DNA of 64,000 bases from Dyadobacter flavalbus (GCF_006149045.1 NZ_VBSN01000022.1:1-64000), one strand, 5' to 3'. Shown: positions 46,559-55,747, counted from the first letter of the stretch. The notes: a model not told the origin generated them from the sequence alone. Translations and numbers: made by a program.

Positions 46559-46980
46559 AAGTTCTACACTTCAGCTCTAACATCTATTAATATATTATAG
46601 GACAATTTATTATTTAAATTGTCCTATTTCATTTGTTAAAAACAAAAAAAGTACAATTTTCATCTAAATTTTAAGCTATAATCATGGCTAATATGCCTGT
46701 TTTTGCTTAACTTTCCTTTCTCTAAAAATTGCTTTTTGTAAAGTTCAACGTCTCTGCCGCAGGATAATTGAAAGTCTTAAAAGCAGAACCTCTTAATTTA
46801 ACTTTGGAATACTAAAAGTCCGGATGATCATTAAATATGTCATGTAGACATAATTTTTTGAATTGTCTGTGTAATCTATCTTGTTTGTGTAATAGATTCT
46901 ACTTGCTTATAGTATAATAAATGGGTTTGTTTTTCACTTATAGCTTATTACTATCTGACTTAAACTATACTTAACCTACA
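46559..46980. other. Intergenic stretch before the first spike/lyase gene
   Basis: 422 bp, AT-rich. An imperfect AATTTATTATTTAAATTGTC hairpin with GGACAATTTA lies near 46600-46625 and may end the EPS operon. Nothing else is seen. Confidence 0.35.
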
Positions 46981-49233
46981 ATGCTTTTGAATGAGTTAAC
47001 CCCGCTAAGTGTCTTTGATTTTAGGCAGGAATCTACATTTACAAACAGTAACATCATGTTCTCTCGCAAAGGCGAAGCATCCTATTACGGAGCTGACGGT
47101 CTTTTGCATTTTTCACAACTGGGTCAGAACTGGCTCATGCAAAGCCAGAACCTGGCTGTCAAGCCCTGGATCAGTGTCGGGGTGTCGGTAAGTACCCCCA
47201 ACAGCATTGCAGCACCTGACGGTACGTTTACTGCCAATAAAATCTCTGAAAATCAGGTTACAGGGGAGCACAGAATGTCCAGAAACCTCTCCGTAACAAA
47301 AGGAGAAGCTGTCACGCTGAGCATCTACGTAAAGGCCGGCACCCGAAGCAGGATACAGTTCAGCTTTTCAAACGGTTCGTCGTACACGGGCGGTAATCCT
47401 ACTGTGAAGTTTAATTTAGCCACCGGTACTTTCACTTCCATAAGCTCCAATGTTGTCAGTTCACAGGCTGTTAACAGCGGAAACGGATGGTGGAGAATCA
47501 AACTCACCGGAATGCCCGACCTTGGAACTGCTTCCGGATTTCATTTGTATGTAGTAAATGATTCCAACGGAATCAATTACAGCGGAGGTAGTGACAAATA
47601 CATTTATGCATGGGGCGCACAGATGGAAGCCGGAAGTAATATGTCAACATATATACCTACTACGGTAGCTCCTTTGTATGGTACTAGTTTGCGGTTCAAC
47701 TACAACCTTTCCGGGTCCACGCCTACACTCGCCGGCGCACTGATCGAACCTGAATCCACCAACCTGATTCCCTATTCCCAGAAATTTGACATAAGTGCCT
47801 GGAACAAGAGAAATTCAACAGTAGTTACGTCCGGCACCAAATCCCCTGATGGCGTAAGCAGTGCATATAAAATAAAAGAAAACACTTCGAGTGCCACACA
47901 TAACATTGCACCCGTCTCAAACCTCACTACTTCTTCCGGAAGCACCTATACATTGAGTGCCTTCCTGCGTGAAGCTGAACGCGACTGGGGCTATTTTAAT
48001 GTAAACGGATCGTCCATTCACTTTGATCTGAACAACGGCATTATCGGTAACAAGAATAACCTTTTCATTTCCTGGAGGATTGAAAATGCCGGAAACGGAT
48101 GGTTCCGCTGCAGTGCCACATTCATAGCCTCATCTTCTTCCACTTCCATTTACATCGGTCCTGAAAAATACAATGGACAGCAGTCTTATGGCGGCGACGG
48201 CAACAGCGGAATTTTGGTATGGGGCGTACAATTGGAAAAAAGTGTGGTTCCAACCAGTTATATTCGTACCAGCGGAAGCGCTGTAACCAGAGGTGCAGAT
48301 ATTGTGACACTGGGCTCACCGGATTCCAGCAGTGTTTACGATGTATTTATCCAGCGGTCACAGGGCGGAACCTGGGTAAATGGCAAAAGCGGCAGTTTCG
48401 AGGTTGAAACTTCAATCAGTGAAATACTTCTGATCAACTTGTATAATTCCGGTATAACGATACGTGAAAAGGAAGAAAGTGTTCAGGCATTGTTCCCGCA
48501 GGTATATGAATCTGTAGGCATTAGCGGTACAATAGTTCCGTTGTTTAAGGAATTGTATTATACACAGTCGCCAAGCAAGTCATGGTCCATGCAAAAGGCG
48601 GTGAACAAAACAGCCCCGATATACCGTGCACAGGTCAATTCGAATGATGTATGGTCAGGGGATGCCAACAACCAGGATCGCGAACGCTCGGAGCTTTATC
48701 TTAAAAACGCAAACCTTCCTTTTAACCGTGATATATGGCTTTCATTTGCCATCAGAATTGCGCCGGGCACCGCGCTGAACCTTGAATCTGCGGACTTCTG
48801 CTACCTCGGACAGTTTCATGCCAGCGAAGATGATCGTGACATCAGTTCTCCGCCGGTGCTTGGATTAAGGCTGGAAGGGCTGGATACCATAAAGGTATTC
48901 ACCTGTTCGACTACCGATAACCCGCATTACAAAAGCCCGAAATCAATACTGAGAGGTACAAGCCAGTTTGAACGAGGAATATGGCACAAAAACGTAATGC
49001 GTATTCGTTTTTCTACTACCAACGGACAATTGCAGTGGTGGAAAGACGGAGTAGAACTGGTTAATCTTTCAGGTATAGGAATCGGCTATCCTGATGAAGT
49101 GGGGCCATACTGGAAATTTGGTATTTACCGGTCGCCAATGTCAAATACAATTGCTGTTGAATATGCTAACATGGAAGTTGAATCTGTAAATTCACTATCA
49201 TCCCGCATCAATAATCCACTTATAATATCATAA
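46981..49233 (+). CDS. Phage-tail-spike-like modules fused to a polysaccharide lyase-like domain (copy 1)
   Basis: This 750-residue protein has three parts. Two related beta-rich modules (residues about 50-230 and 245-440) share the pattern W....PDG...A.K..E...YTLS...k....R, ending in IYAWGAQMEAGSNMSTYIPT and ILVWGVQLEKSVVPTSYIRT. The linking GALIEPESTNLIPYSQKFD and the opening ASYYGADGLL are typical of phage spike or fibre carbohydrate-binding modules. The C-terminal part (about 490-745) is lyase-like: RERSELYLKNANLPFNRDIW, GQFHASEDDRDISSPPVLGL and GPYWKFGIYRSPMS. No signal peptide is visible. It is followed seven bases later by the open frame of the Tat/T9SS-CTD miniprotein (start 24 bases after its stop). 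Confidence 0.7.
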   Translation: MLLNELTPLSVFDFRQESTFTNSNIMFSRKGEASYYGADGLLHFSQLGQNWLMQSQNLAVKPWISVGVSVSTPNSIAAPDGTFTANKISENQVTGEHRMSRNLSVTKGEAVTLSIYVKAGTRSRIQFSFSNGSSYTGGNPTVKFNLATGTFTSISSNVVSSQAVNSGNGWWRIKLTGMPDLGTASGFHLYVVNDSNGINYSGGSDKYIYAWGAQMEAGSNMSTYIPTTVAPLYGTSLRFNYNLSGSTPTLAGALIEPESTNLIPYSQKFDISAWNKRNSTVVTSGTKSPDGVSSAYKIKENTSSATHNIAPVSNLTTSSGSTYTLSAFLREAERDWGYFNVNGSSIHFDLNNGIIGNKNNLFISWRIENAGNGWFRCSATFIASSSSTSIYIGPEKYNGQQSYGGDGNSGILVWGVQLEKSVVPTSYIRTSGSAVTRGADIVTLGSPDSSSVYDVFIQRSQGGTWVNGKSGSFEVETSISEILLINLYNSGITIREKEESVQALFPQVYESVGISGTIVPLFKELYYTQSPSKSWSMQKAVNKTAPIYRAQVNSNDVWSGDANNQDRERSELYLKNANLPFNRDIWLSFAIRIAPGTALNLESADFCYLGQFHASEDDRDISSPPVLGLRLEGLDTIKVFTCSTTDNPHYKSPKSILRGTSQFERGIWHKNVMRIRFSTTNGQLQWWKDGVELVNLSGIGIGYPDEVGPYWKFGIYRSPMSNTIAVEYANMEVESVNSLSSRINNPLIIS

Positions 49234-49257
49234 AAATCTTTGCTTAATAAAACAAAC

Positions 49258-49863
49258 ATGATACTTAAACGCAGGAACTTTATTCAGGTCGTTTCATTAG
49301 GTCTGGCAACTGTAGCATCAGGATTTAAGGTAGCACTTCCGGAAAAACCAACTCCTCCGGATACCAAAACGCTGGATATCATTATGCCTTCTCGTGACGG
49401 CAAATATGTATTCTTTGTTGACGGGCAAAAACAACTGCTCCAGATTACAAATGAAAAAGGCATCTTGAGAATTCCTACACATTCGTGTATTATCAAATAT
49501 ATTGCAGCTGACGGCGTAACCAAATTGTCCGTTTACATTGATCAGGATACCGCCAAGTCGCATCTGCTGCCCGGGGTACCGTTACCGGATGTTGAAAATG
49601 ATTCCGAATGGAATGCAGTTATACTCGGCAACCCGATCCGCGAAGGAAAACTGTCCACTCAGATCTCCGGCCCGGTCAACACCAATGCAGTGATTGAAGT
49701 CCTTGATCTTCAGGGTCGTTCCCTGATTAAAGAAACAGTAAATAAAACCAAGTCGGTGGAAGCATTTACGCTGGATGTGCAGCGTTTTGCAAAAGGCATG
49801 TTACTGGTAAAAGTAAGCAGCGATGAATTTACCCGCACTATGAAAGTTCTGCATGTAAACTGA
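49258..49863 (+). CDS. Small Tat-signal protein with T9SS sorting domain, lyase neighbour (family member 1)
   Basis: The 201-residue protein starts at the ATG at 49258. The twin-arginine motif KRRNFIQ is followed by a hydrophobic stretch (VVSLGLATVASGF). An unrecognised N-domain (residues about 35-105: IIMPSRDGKYVFFVDGQKQL, RIPTHSCIIKYIAADGVTKL) and a type-A T9SS C-terminal domain (GNPIREGKLSTQISG, VIEVLDLQGRSLIKE, GMLLVKVSSDEFTRTMKVLH) follow. Tat plus T9SS signals in one small protein is unusual. The partner could help export or display the adjacent signal-less lyase; that is an inference. Confidence 0.75.
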   Translation: MILKRRNFIQVVSLGLATVASGFKVALPEKPTPPDTKTLDIIMPSRDGKYVFFVDGQKQLLQITNEKGILRIPTHSCIIKYIAADGVTKLSVYIDQDTAKSHLLPGVPLPDVENDSEWNAVILGNPIREGKLSTQISGPVNTNAVIEVLDLQGRSLIKETVNKTKSVEAFTLDVQRFAKGMLLVKVSSDEFTRTMKVLHVN

Positions 49864-49905
49864 GACAACGCTTTGAAAAGTTATGGCGGAACGGCCCAAA
49901 GCCGA

Positions 49906-49949
49906 TTGTTGTAAAATACTTTTATCAGATCTGAAGTATTTTACAACAA
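49906..49949. terminator. Perfect 16-bp hairpin between convergent genes
   Basis: TTGTTGTAAAATACTT (49906-49921) and AAGTATTTTACAACAA (49934-49949) flank a 12-bp loop. It can terminate the miniprotein gene and the converging barrel gene. It resembles the hairpin after member 3 at 55748. Confidence 0.7.
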
Positions 49950-49994
49950 ACCGCCGGACTCAGTAAATGGTTAGTCAAATCTGGCAAACGCATT

Positions 49995-51344
49995 TTATTT
50001 GAAATTTCCTGAAACCAATGACATACCAATTTGCGCATCAATCTGCTTCGATCGGAACAATGCGGAAATCAGGCTGCTGCTGCCAAAATAAAATCTTTTA
50101 TACTTCACACCTGCCCCGATATTGATCCCTGCATATTCCTGATAGGAAACGGGTACCGATAAACGGAACTTGTGATTTCTCCAGGTGGGCACAATTCCCG
50201 CATAAGCCGGACTATGCAGGTTATACGCAAAGTCTTTTTCCCTGGGATCTGTACCGGCATCAACAAGCACGCTGTAAGTATCATTTATAGCATAATGCAG
50301 TTTGAAACGGATCATCATGGGCAGTTTGTATGAATACTGCTTGCTGGAAATATCAGTCTGCTTGAAAAACTTGCTGTATTTATCGTAAATTTTGGTCGTA
50401 TGGCTGAATGAAGAAAACTTGATGCTGTTGTTAAAATAAAGCCTCATGTTGGAAGGAATACCGATATCATAAGATTTGCTGTATTGCGGATCGGGCTTGT
50501 AACGAACTTTCCCGATATCGGTTACAGAAGCCATAATGGTCAGTTTCGGGGCCTGTTTCAAATCTTCGTAATATTCATAAACCAGTCCGAAATCAGCACC
50601 AACACTTGCTTTCCGTGGCTTTAAAAAACCCAGCAGGCCAAATTCTGCAAGAAAATTTCCGGATGTCTGCGCAGAAACTTTACCCGTTGCATCCGTAAAG
50701 TAACTTCCCTTCGTTTTGTTTTTCTTGATGGTTCCTACCAGATCCGACGCAAGCATTGAACTGTTTGCAACGCCATTGATGTATCTTAAAGTAGCTCCTC
50801 CGCGGATTTTCACATGCTCGCCCGACAATAACGTTCTGGAAACCGACAGCCCCAGATCATTGAATACTGCGGTATTCATGCGCATGTCCTTTTCGGCGAC
50901 AATATGGCTTGGATACGTGTAAACCTTCTTTGCCGTTTCACCGATTTCTGAAATCAGCCGGCCGATTACGTCTGAATAATTGGCTACAACTCGTGAACGG
51001 GTTGTAACTGCAATACTTGTTTTCTCATCGAGACGGATTGCAAACGAAGGCCCGATCAATCCGATTTCGGCGTATCCGGATGACGGTTTTTTTATTCCGA
51101 GAATACTTCCGCGTAAAAGATCATTGTGAAAGACTGTAAATAAGGAAAATCTGGCTGTATTGGCAGAAGACCTGAAATACAAAGACGCATAATGTGCAGA
51201 CCATTTGTGTGATTCAGGAACTTGCAGGACAGCAGGATTATAGAAAGTATTGGTTAATTCATACCGGTTGAATTCTGTCGTGCTGAACTGAGCAAATGAA
51301 CTGCTGCCTGCAAGCATTAAGAAAAAGAAGTACAATCTTTTCAT
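49995..51344 (-). CDS. Outer-membrane beta-barrel protein (DUF5723-like)
   Basis: The 449-residue protein has a signal peptide (MKRLYFFFLMLAGSSSFA-Q). Alternating aromatic strands typical of an outer-membrane barrel follow (for example FAIRLDEKTSIAVTTRSRVV, YEYYEDLKQAPKLTIMASVT, NIGAGVKYKRFYFGSSSL). The early LTNTFYNPAVLQVPESHKWS and overall layout recall DUF5723 proteins. The assignment is by appearance. PorP/SprF-like T9SS accessory barrels are an alternative. A broken small gene ends six bases upstream of its start. Confidence 0.7.
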   Translation of the reverse strand: MKRLYFFFLMLAGSSSFAQFSTTEFNRYELTNTFYNPAVLQVPESHKWSAHYASLYFRSSANTARFSLFTVFHNDLLRGSILGIKKPSSGYAEIGLIGPSFAIRLDEKTSIAVTTRSRVVANYSDVIGRLISEIGETAKKVYTYPSHIVAEKDMRMNTAVFNDLGLSVSRTLLSGEHVKIRGGATLRYINGVANSSMLASDLVGTIKKNKTKGSYFTDATGKVSAQTSGNFLAEFGLLGFLKPRKASVGADFGLVYEYYEDLKQAPKLTIMASVTDIGKVRYKPDPQYSKSYDIGIPSNMRLYFNNSIKFSSFSHTTKIYDKYSKFFKQTDISSKQYSYKLPMMIRFKLHYAINDTYSVLVDAGTDPREKDFAYNLHSPAYAGIVPTWRNHKFRLSVPVSYQEYAGINIGAGVKYKRFYFGSSSLISALFRSKQIDAQIGMSLVSGNFK

Positions 51345-51350
51345 GAAAGA

Positions 51351-51733
51351 TTACAGATGTTTGATAAAGGTTTTCAACATAGGTTCCAGTGCCTCCTTAA
51401 TACCGGCGCTGCTTTCTTCTGCCCGGAAGCAATGTACAGCGTATTTGTAAGTTATGGAAAAAATCTGTCTCCAAACCTTGCAATTTCACAGAATTGTCAT
51501 AGTCCGGAATATAGTTTAACATTCCCGTAATGTGCATTTGATTATCAATCTGAATCAAAGACCCGGCAGTTACAATTTGCTGAACTGCTTTATACCAGAT
51601 TGCATGCATTCTCAAAAGCGTTCCCCTATGTTTTAATGCAAAAGTAACCGAATACTTCCTCTCTGATATTAAAATGCGGTTAGACTTGTAAACTCCTTAT
51701 CAGCAAAGCTGCAAACACGCATTTTTGTAGCAT
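51351..51733 (-). pseudogene. Broken small secreted-protein gene with two apparent frameshifts
   Basis: Three minus-strand frames give coding-like text in succession. An ATG at 51733 starts the signal-like MLQKCVFAALLIRSLQV and stops at about 51680. A second frame from about 51700 reads VYKSNRILISERKYSVTFAL onward through QMHITGMLNYIPDYDNSVKL. A third runs from about 51486 to the stop at 51351 and includes VWRQIFSITYKYAVHCFRAE and AGIKEALEPMLKTFIKHL. Joined, they make roughly 120 residues, with the end six bases from the barrel gene start. A decayed gene, or errors in the sequence, would explain it. The family is not recognised. Confidence 0.45.
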
Positions 51734-52133
51734 ATATACTACAATCTTATACTCGATTACTTCATTTCAGTTTATCCTTTCACCTATTTACAGGCCCGAT
51801 CCTCCAGTTAGGTAATTATAGCTTGCACGGCTTAGCTTTAAGCACATATACAGGCCTTTTTCAACAACAATTTAACTAAATACATATTCAAAATAATCAA
51901 GACTGATAAAGCAGAAACAATTCCTTTGTAATACTAGTTTGTAAAATATATTTTGAATATTAACTTTTGTTATATAGCTTTAATTAATATTTAAAGGCAA
52001 ATAAATACGTAAAGATTTTGTAAAATTTATACTATATAAAACTAACAGAGGTTCTATAAAATTTAATTTACTCTAAGCTCTTTTCGATACCTGTTTGAAT
52101 TTATTTAAAGTTTATTCCCTAAATGTATTGAAA
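51734..52133. other. AT-rich upstream region of the second spike/lyase gene
   Basis: About 400 bp of AT-rich DNA holding the divergent start region. No gene or clear promoter is seen. Confidence 0.35.
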
Positions 52134-54368
52134 ATGTCGACACCTATTCAAATTTTCGATTTTAGAGAAGAGCCATCCACTTTTAACAGCAACATTTCTT
52201 TTTTAAGAGAAAGTGAAGCTTCCTATTATGGCTCTGACGGTTATTTGCACTTTGCCCAATCCGGCATAAACTGGCTTGCGCAGAGTCAGAACTGCAGTAA
52301 AATTCCGTGGGTTAATGTACGGGTTACGCCTTCTATAACGAGTGATGTCATGGCAGTTGACGGAACTGCTACTGCAAACAAGATTGCAGAAACAACTGCC
52401 AACGGAGAGCACCGGATTTCACGAAACCTGAATGTGCCTCAAGGCCAGCCTGTCACGGTCAGTGTTTATCTTAAGGCCGGAACCCGGAGCCGGGTACAGC
52501 TCAGTTTTTCAAATGCCACAACCTATACGGGCGGCAACCCGACGGTAAAGTTTAATCTTGCAACCGGCGTTTTCATATCCAGAAGCTCCAATCTGGTAAA
52601 TTACAAGGCAACTGATAGCGGGAACGGCTGGTGGAGACTTCAAATAACGGCCATGCCCGACCTTGGTGTTGTTTCTGGTTTCCATATTTATTTGTTGAAT
52701 GACAACAACACCATCGGCTATGCGGGAAGTCCTGATAAATATATCTACGCATGGGGCGCTCAGATGGAACCTGGGCGTGACATGACAACTTATACCCCTA
52801 CATTGGATGCTCCATATATGGGCCTGAGGTACAATTACAGTCTTGCCGAATCTACTCCGACGCTTGTAGGTGCCTTGATCGAGCCTGCCGGAACCAATCT
52901 GGTGCCGTACTCACAACAGTTTGAAGTTGCAGCCTGGCGTAAACAATCTGCCACCATTGCAGCAGCAACTACGAAATCACCGGATGGCGCAACAAATGGC
53001 TACAAGTTAAGAGAAAACACTTCCACCAGTTCGCACTACATTGTCCCGAATCCGACCATAGCTACCGCAGCCGGTAGAACTTATACTTTAAGTGTCTTTT
53101 TCAAAGCAGCTGAACGTCAGTGGGCTTATTTCAATGTAAATGGCCTGACAATCCACTTTGATATTGCCAACGGAATTATCGGTAACAAAAGCAGTGTATA
53201 TATTGATTCAGCAATAGAGAATGCAGGAAAAGGCTGGTTCAGATGTTCCGCAACTTTTATTGCTTCTTCCTCAAACACCTCTACGGTTATCGGCCTTGAA
53301 ATAAGCAATGGCAAACAATCCTATGCCGGTGACGGTTCGAGCGGGATTCTGATCTGGGGCATACAGCTTGAAAACAGCGAGACTGCAACAAGCTATATCC
53401 GGACGGGCGCAACACCTGTAACACGCAAAGCAGATGTAGTTACGCTTTCCAAACCGAGTTCAGGCGATTCATTTGATGTTTTTATACAAAGGAAAAACGG
53501 CGGCAGCTGGGTAAAACAGGTTACTGCCAGCTATGAAGTGCTGCCATCCGAAAATGAGATTCAGGTTATCAACTTTTACGAACCAAGTGAAATAAACGAC
53601 CTTCATGAAGAAACGGCGCATACCCTGTTTCCTGAACAATATGCCTCCGTAGGCGTTAGCGGGTCAATGATTACGATGTTTGATAAACTGTACAATACCC
53701 AGACGCCGAACAAACAGTGGTCACTTCAGAAAGCTATAAATAAATCGTCACCGGTTTACCGAATGGAAGTAAATGCAGGTGAAGTCTGGACGGGTGATTA
53801 CACCAATCAGTACAGAGAGCGCTCGGAATTTTATCTGAAAAATTACCAGATGCCGTACGACAGGGATGTCTGGCTTTCATTTGCTATCAGAATAGAACCC
53901 GGAGAACCCTTGGTTCTGGCACCGTCCGATTTCTGTTATATCGGCCAGTTTCATGCCAGCGAAGATCCGGGTGACATCAGCTCGCCGCCGGTACTTGGAA
54001 TCAGACTTACTGACATGGATACTGCCAATGTTTACACATGCGCAACCCTGGACAACCCGCATACAAGAAGTCCGAAATCAGTACTGAGAGGAACCACGCA
54101 ATTTACGCGCGGAATCTGGCACAAAAATGTGATGCGCATACGCTTCTCTCCTACAAAAGGCCAGCTGCAATGGTGGAAAGACGGGAAGGAACTGTTGAAC
54201 ATTGACAACGTAGGAATCGGATACCCTGATGCAACCGGCCCGTACTGGAAATTTGGCATTTACAGATCGCCCATGCCAAGAAAATTAGTTGTTGAATATG
54301 CAAATATGGAAGTTCAGTATACTTCATCGCTTGAATCACGCATTACAAACCCGCTGTTAATTGTATAA
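52134..54368 (+). CDS. Phage-tail-spike-like modules fused to a polysaccharide lyase-like domain (copy 2)
   Basis: This 744-residue protein is alignable with the protein at 46981 over its whole length, including IQIFDFREEPSTFNSNISFL, the two spike modules (IYAWGAQMEPGRDMTTYTPT and ILIWGIQLENSETATSYIRT) and the lyase-like end (YRERSEFYLKNYQMPYDRDV, GQFHASEDPGDISSPPVLGI, GPYWKFGIYRSPMP). The start is the ATG at 52134; a TTG at 52095 adds 13 residues. There is again no signal peptide. It is followed 22 bases later by a truncated Tat miniprotein, so the whole two-gene unit is duplicated. Confidence 0.7.
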   Translation: MSTPIQIFDFREEPSTFNSNISFLRESEASYYGSDGYLHFAQSGINWLAQSQNCSKIPWVNVRVTPSITSDVMAVDGTATANKIAETTANGEHRISRNLNVPQGQPVTVSVYLKAGTRSRVQLSFSNATTYTGGNPTVKFNLATGVFISRSSNLVNYKATDSGNGWWRLQITAMPDLGVVSGFHIYLLNDNNTIGYAGSPDKYIYAWGAQMEPGRDMTTYTPTLDAPYMGLRYNYSLAESTPTLVGALIEPAGTNLVPYSQQFEVAAWRKQSATIAAATTKSPDGATNGYKLRENTSTSSHYIVPNPTIATAAGRTYTLSVFFKAAERQWAYFNVNGLTIHFDIANGIIGNKSSVYIDSAIENAGKGWFRCSATFIASSSNTSTVIGLEISNGKQSYAGDGSSGILIWGIQLENSETATSYIRTGATPVTRKADVVTLSKPSSGDSFDVFIQRKNGGSWVKQVTASYEVLPSENEIQVINFYEPSEINDLHEETAHTLFPEQYASVGVSGSMITMFDKLYNTQTPNKQWSLQKAINKSSPVYRMEVNAGEVWTGDYTNQYRERSEFYLKNYQMPYDRDVWLSFAIRIEPGEPLVLAPSDFCYIGQFHASEDPGDISSPPVLGIRLTDMDTANVYTCATLDNPHTRSPKSVLRGTTQFTRGIWHKNVMRIRFSPTKGQLQWWKDGKELLNIDNVGIGYPDATGPYWKFGIYRSPMPRKLVVEYANMEVQYTSSLESRITNPLLIV

Positions 54369-54390
54369 TCATAATCAAAACTTTACTAAT

Positions 54391-54750
54391 ATGGATATCA
54401 AACGCAGAAATTTCATTCAGTTTGCTTCCTTAGGTCTTACAACTGTGCTGGCAGGATTTAAATTACGTGATTCCGGCGATGCAGAAATGGACTCATATAC
54501 AAAGCCGCTGTCTTTACAAATGCATTCCGGTAAGGGTAAATACATTTTTTATGTAGATGGCAAAAAGCAAATCGTGGATATTGTTGACGGAGAAGGCCAG
54601 CTTTTTACGCCTGTACATTCATGCGAGATAACATATCTTGCTGCTGACGGAAAAACAAATCTGACTGTTCATACCGATGAAGATACGCAACAGTTACGTT
54701 TGGTACCCGGTTTATCCGAAACATCTTTTGACATTACAGGTCAATCGTAG
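54391..54750 (+). CDS. Small Tat-signal protein, truncated family member 2 lacking the sorting domain
   Basis: The 119-residue protein starts at the ATG at 54391 with KRRNFIQFASLGLTTVLAGF, a Tat signal nearly identical to member 1. It keeps the N-domain (SGKGKYIFYVDGKKQIVDIV, HSCEITYLAADGKTNLTVHT). It stops after FDITGQS, just where the T9SS domain begins in members 1 and 3. Downstream DNA shows no sorting-domain remnant in any frame I checked. It may be a periplasmic form or a decaying copy. Confidence 0.7.
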   Translation: MDIKRRNFIQFASLGLTTVLAGFKLRDSGDAEMDSYTKPLSLQMHSGKGKYIFYVDGKKQIVDIVDGEGQLFTPVHSCEITYLAADGKTNLTVHTDEDTQQLRLVPGLSETSFDITGQS

Positions 54751-54859
54751 TTCAGGCATACACAACCGCTTATTTTACACTTTTCCTTATTTGATGTTCA
54801 AGGTTTGACGCTTAATTAAAAGAATACAGCATAGCAAGATTTAAATAGCATTCCGCATT

Positions 54860-54899
54860 GCCTGCAACAGCTTACCAAAGCTCTTGCAGGCTTTTTTTT
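54860..54899 (+). terminator. Rho-independent terminator after the second lyase unit
   Basis: GCCTGCAACAGCT pairs with AGCTCTTGCAGGC with one mismatch, followed by TTTTTTTT. Confidence 0.75.
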
Positions 54900-54928
54900 A
54901 AGCTTGTTATGACGTTTAAAATGCATTG

Positions 54929-54962
54929 AGCAGCATTTAATTTCATCCAAAATGCTGCTTTT
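54929..54962 (+). terminator. Second hairpin, possible backup terminator
   Basis: AGCAGCATTT (54929-54938) pairs perfectly with AAATGCTGCT (54950-54959) and is followed by a short T run. Confidence 0.5.
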
Positions 54963-55116
54963 CGATTAAAGATCCCGGCGTAAAACTTCGCTTTAAGAAG
55001 AATTTCGACAAGTCAATCAAAGTTAGTTTTCAGTATGATGTAGGTCATGTTTTCAGGTCGGGCTTGTGCCTAATTTTGAATCATCAAATCAAACAACACC
55101 TGCTAATATTACTGAC

Positions 55117-55707
55117 ATGAACACTGCACGTAAAAACCTCCTCTTCATTGTTTTATTGATTGTTACAGCTGTATCCTCCTCTTTCAGTGCTCCTTTATTT
55201 ACCAAAACAAAACCGCTGACCATCCAGATGCCCGTAGCTGACGGCAAGTACGCTTTTGTCGTAGACGGCAAAAAACAGGTTGTCGAAATCAGCAACGAAA
55301 CCGGCAGGCTTCAGATCCCGGCAGAACCCTGCGTGATCCGCTACACGGCCGAAGACGGCGTTACGAACCTGACGGTTTTCATCGAGCAGGAAACATCCAG
55401 ATCCTTTCTTTTGCCGGCCGTTCAGGCCAATGAAAGCGAAGTAGAGGCAGAATGGGAAGCCGTGATCCTGGGCAATCCGGTACGTGCAGGAAAGGTAATG
55501 ACGCAGATCACAGGCCCGATGAACAGCAACCCGACCATCGAAATCTACGATTTGCAGGGACGTTCACTGGTGAAAAAACAGGTTGCAAAAAACCAGGCAA
55601 CCGAATCTTACACGCTGGATGTGCCGCAGCTTTCGACCGGCATCCTGCTTGTAAAAGTAAGCTGCGACAACTTCTCGCAGACATTGAAAGTATTGCACAC
55701 AAACTGA
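55117..55707 (+). CDS. Small Sec-exported protein with T9SS sorting domain (family member 3)
   Basis: The 196-residue protein starts at the ATG at 55117 with a Sec-type signal (NLLFIVLLIVTAVSSSFSA) in place of the Tat signal of members 1 and 2. The N-domain is conserved (IQMPVADGKYAFVVDGKKQV, IRYTAEDGVTNLTVFIEQET). The T9SS domain is complete (GNPVRAGKVMTQITG, IEIYDLQGRSLVKKQ, GILLVKVSCDNFSQTLKVLH). No lyase gene precedes it directly. It shows that one cargo family uses two different inner-membrane export routes. Confidence 0.78.
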   Translation: MNTARKNLLFIVLLIVTAVSSSFSAPLFTKTKPLTIQMPVADGKYAFVVDGKKQVVEISNETGRLQIPAEPCVIRYTAEDGVTNLTVFIEQETSRSFLLPAVQANESEVEAEWEAVILGNPVRAGKVMTQITGPMNSNPTIEIYDLQGRSLVKKQVAKNQATESYTLDVPQLSTGILLVKVSCDNFSQTLKVLHTN

Positions 55708-55747
55708 TAAAAGTACATTCGGCAACGAGCAGGTTTGCTGAATAGGC

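Larger units (their letters stand above)
54751..55116. other. Gap with two hairpins between miniprotein genes
   Basis: 366 bp without a gene. Two terminator-like hairpins are listed separately. Confidence 0.4.

Noticed and set aside
41232..54368. Polysaccharide utilisation locus
   Set aside because: No SusC/SusD pair or glycoside hydrolases are present; the genes around are biosynthetic.
46981..54368. Prophage remnant
   Set aside because: Only spike-like modules recall phage; there are no capsid, portal, terminase or other tail genes, and the lyase domain matches the secreted protein at 45758.
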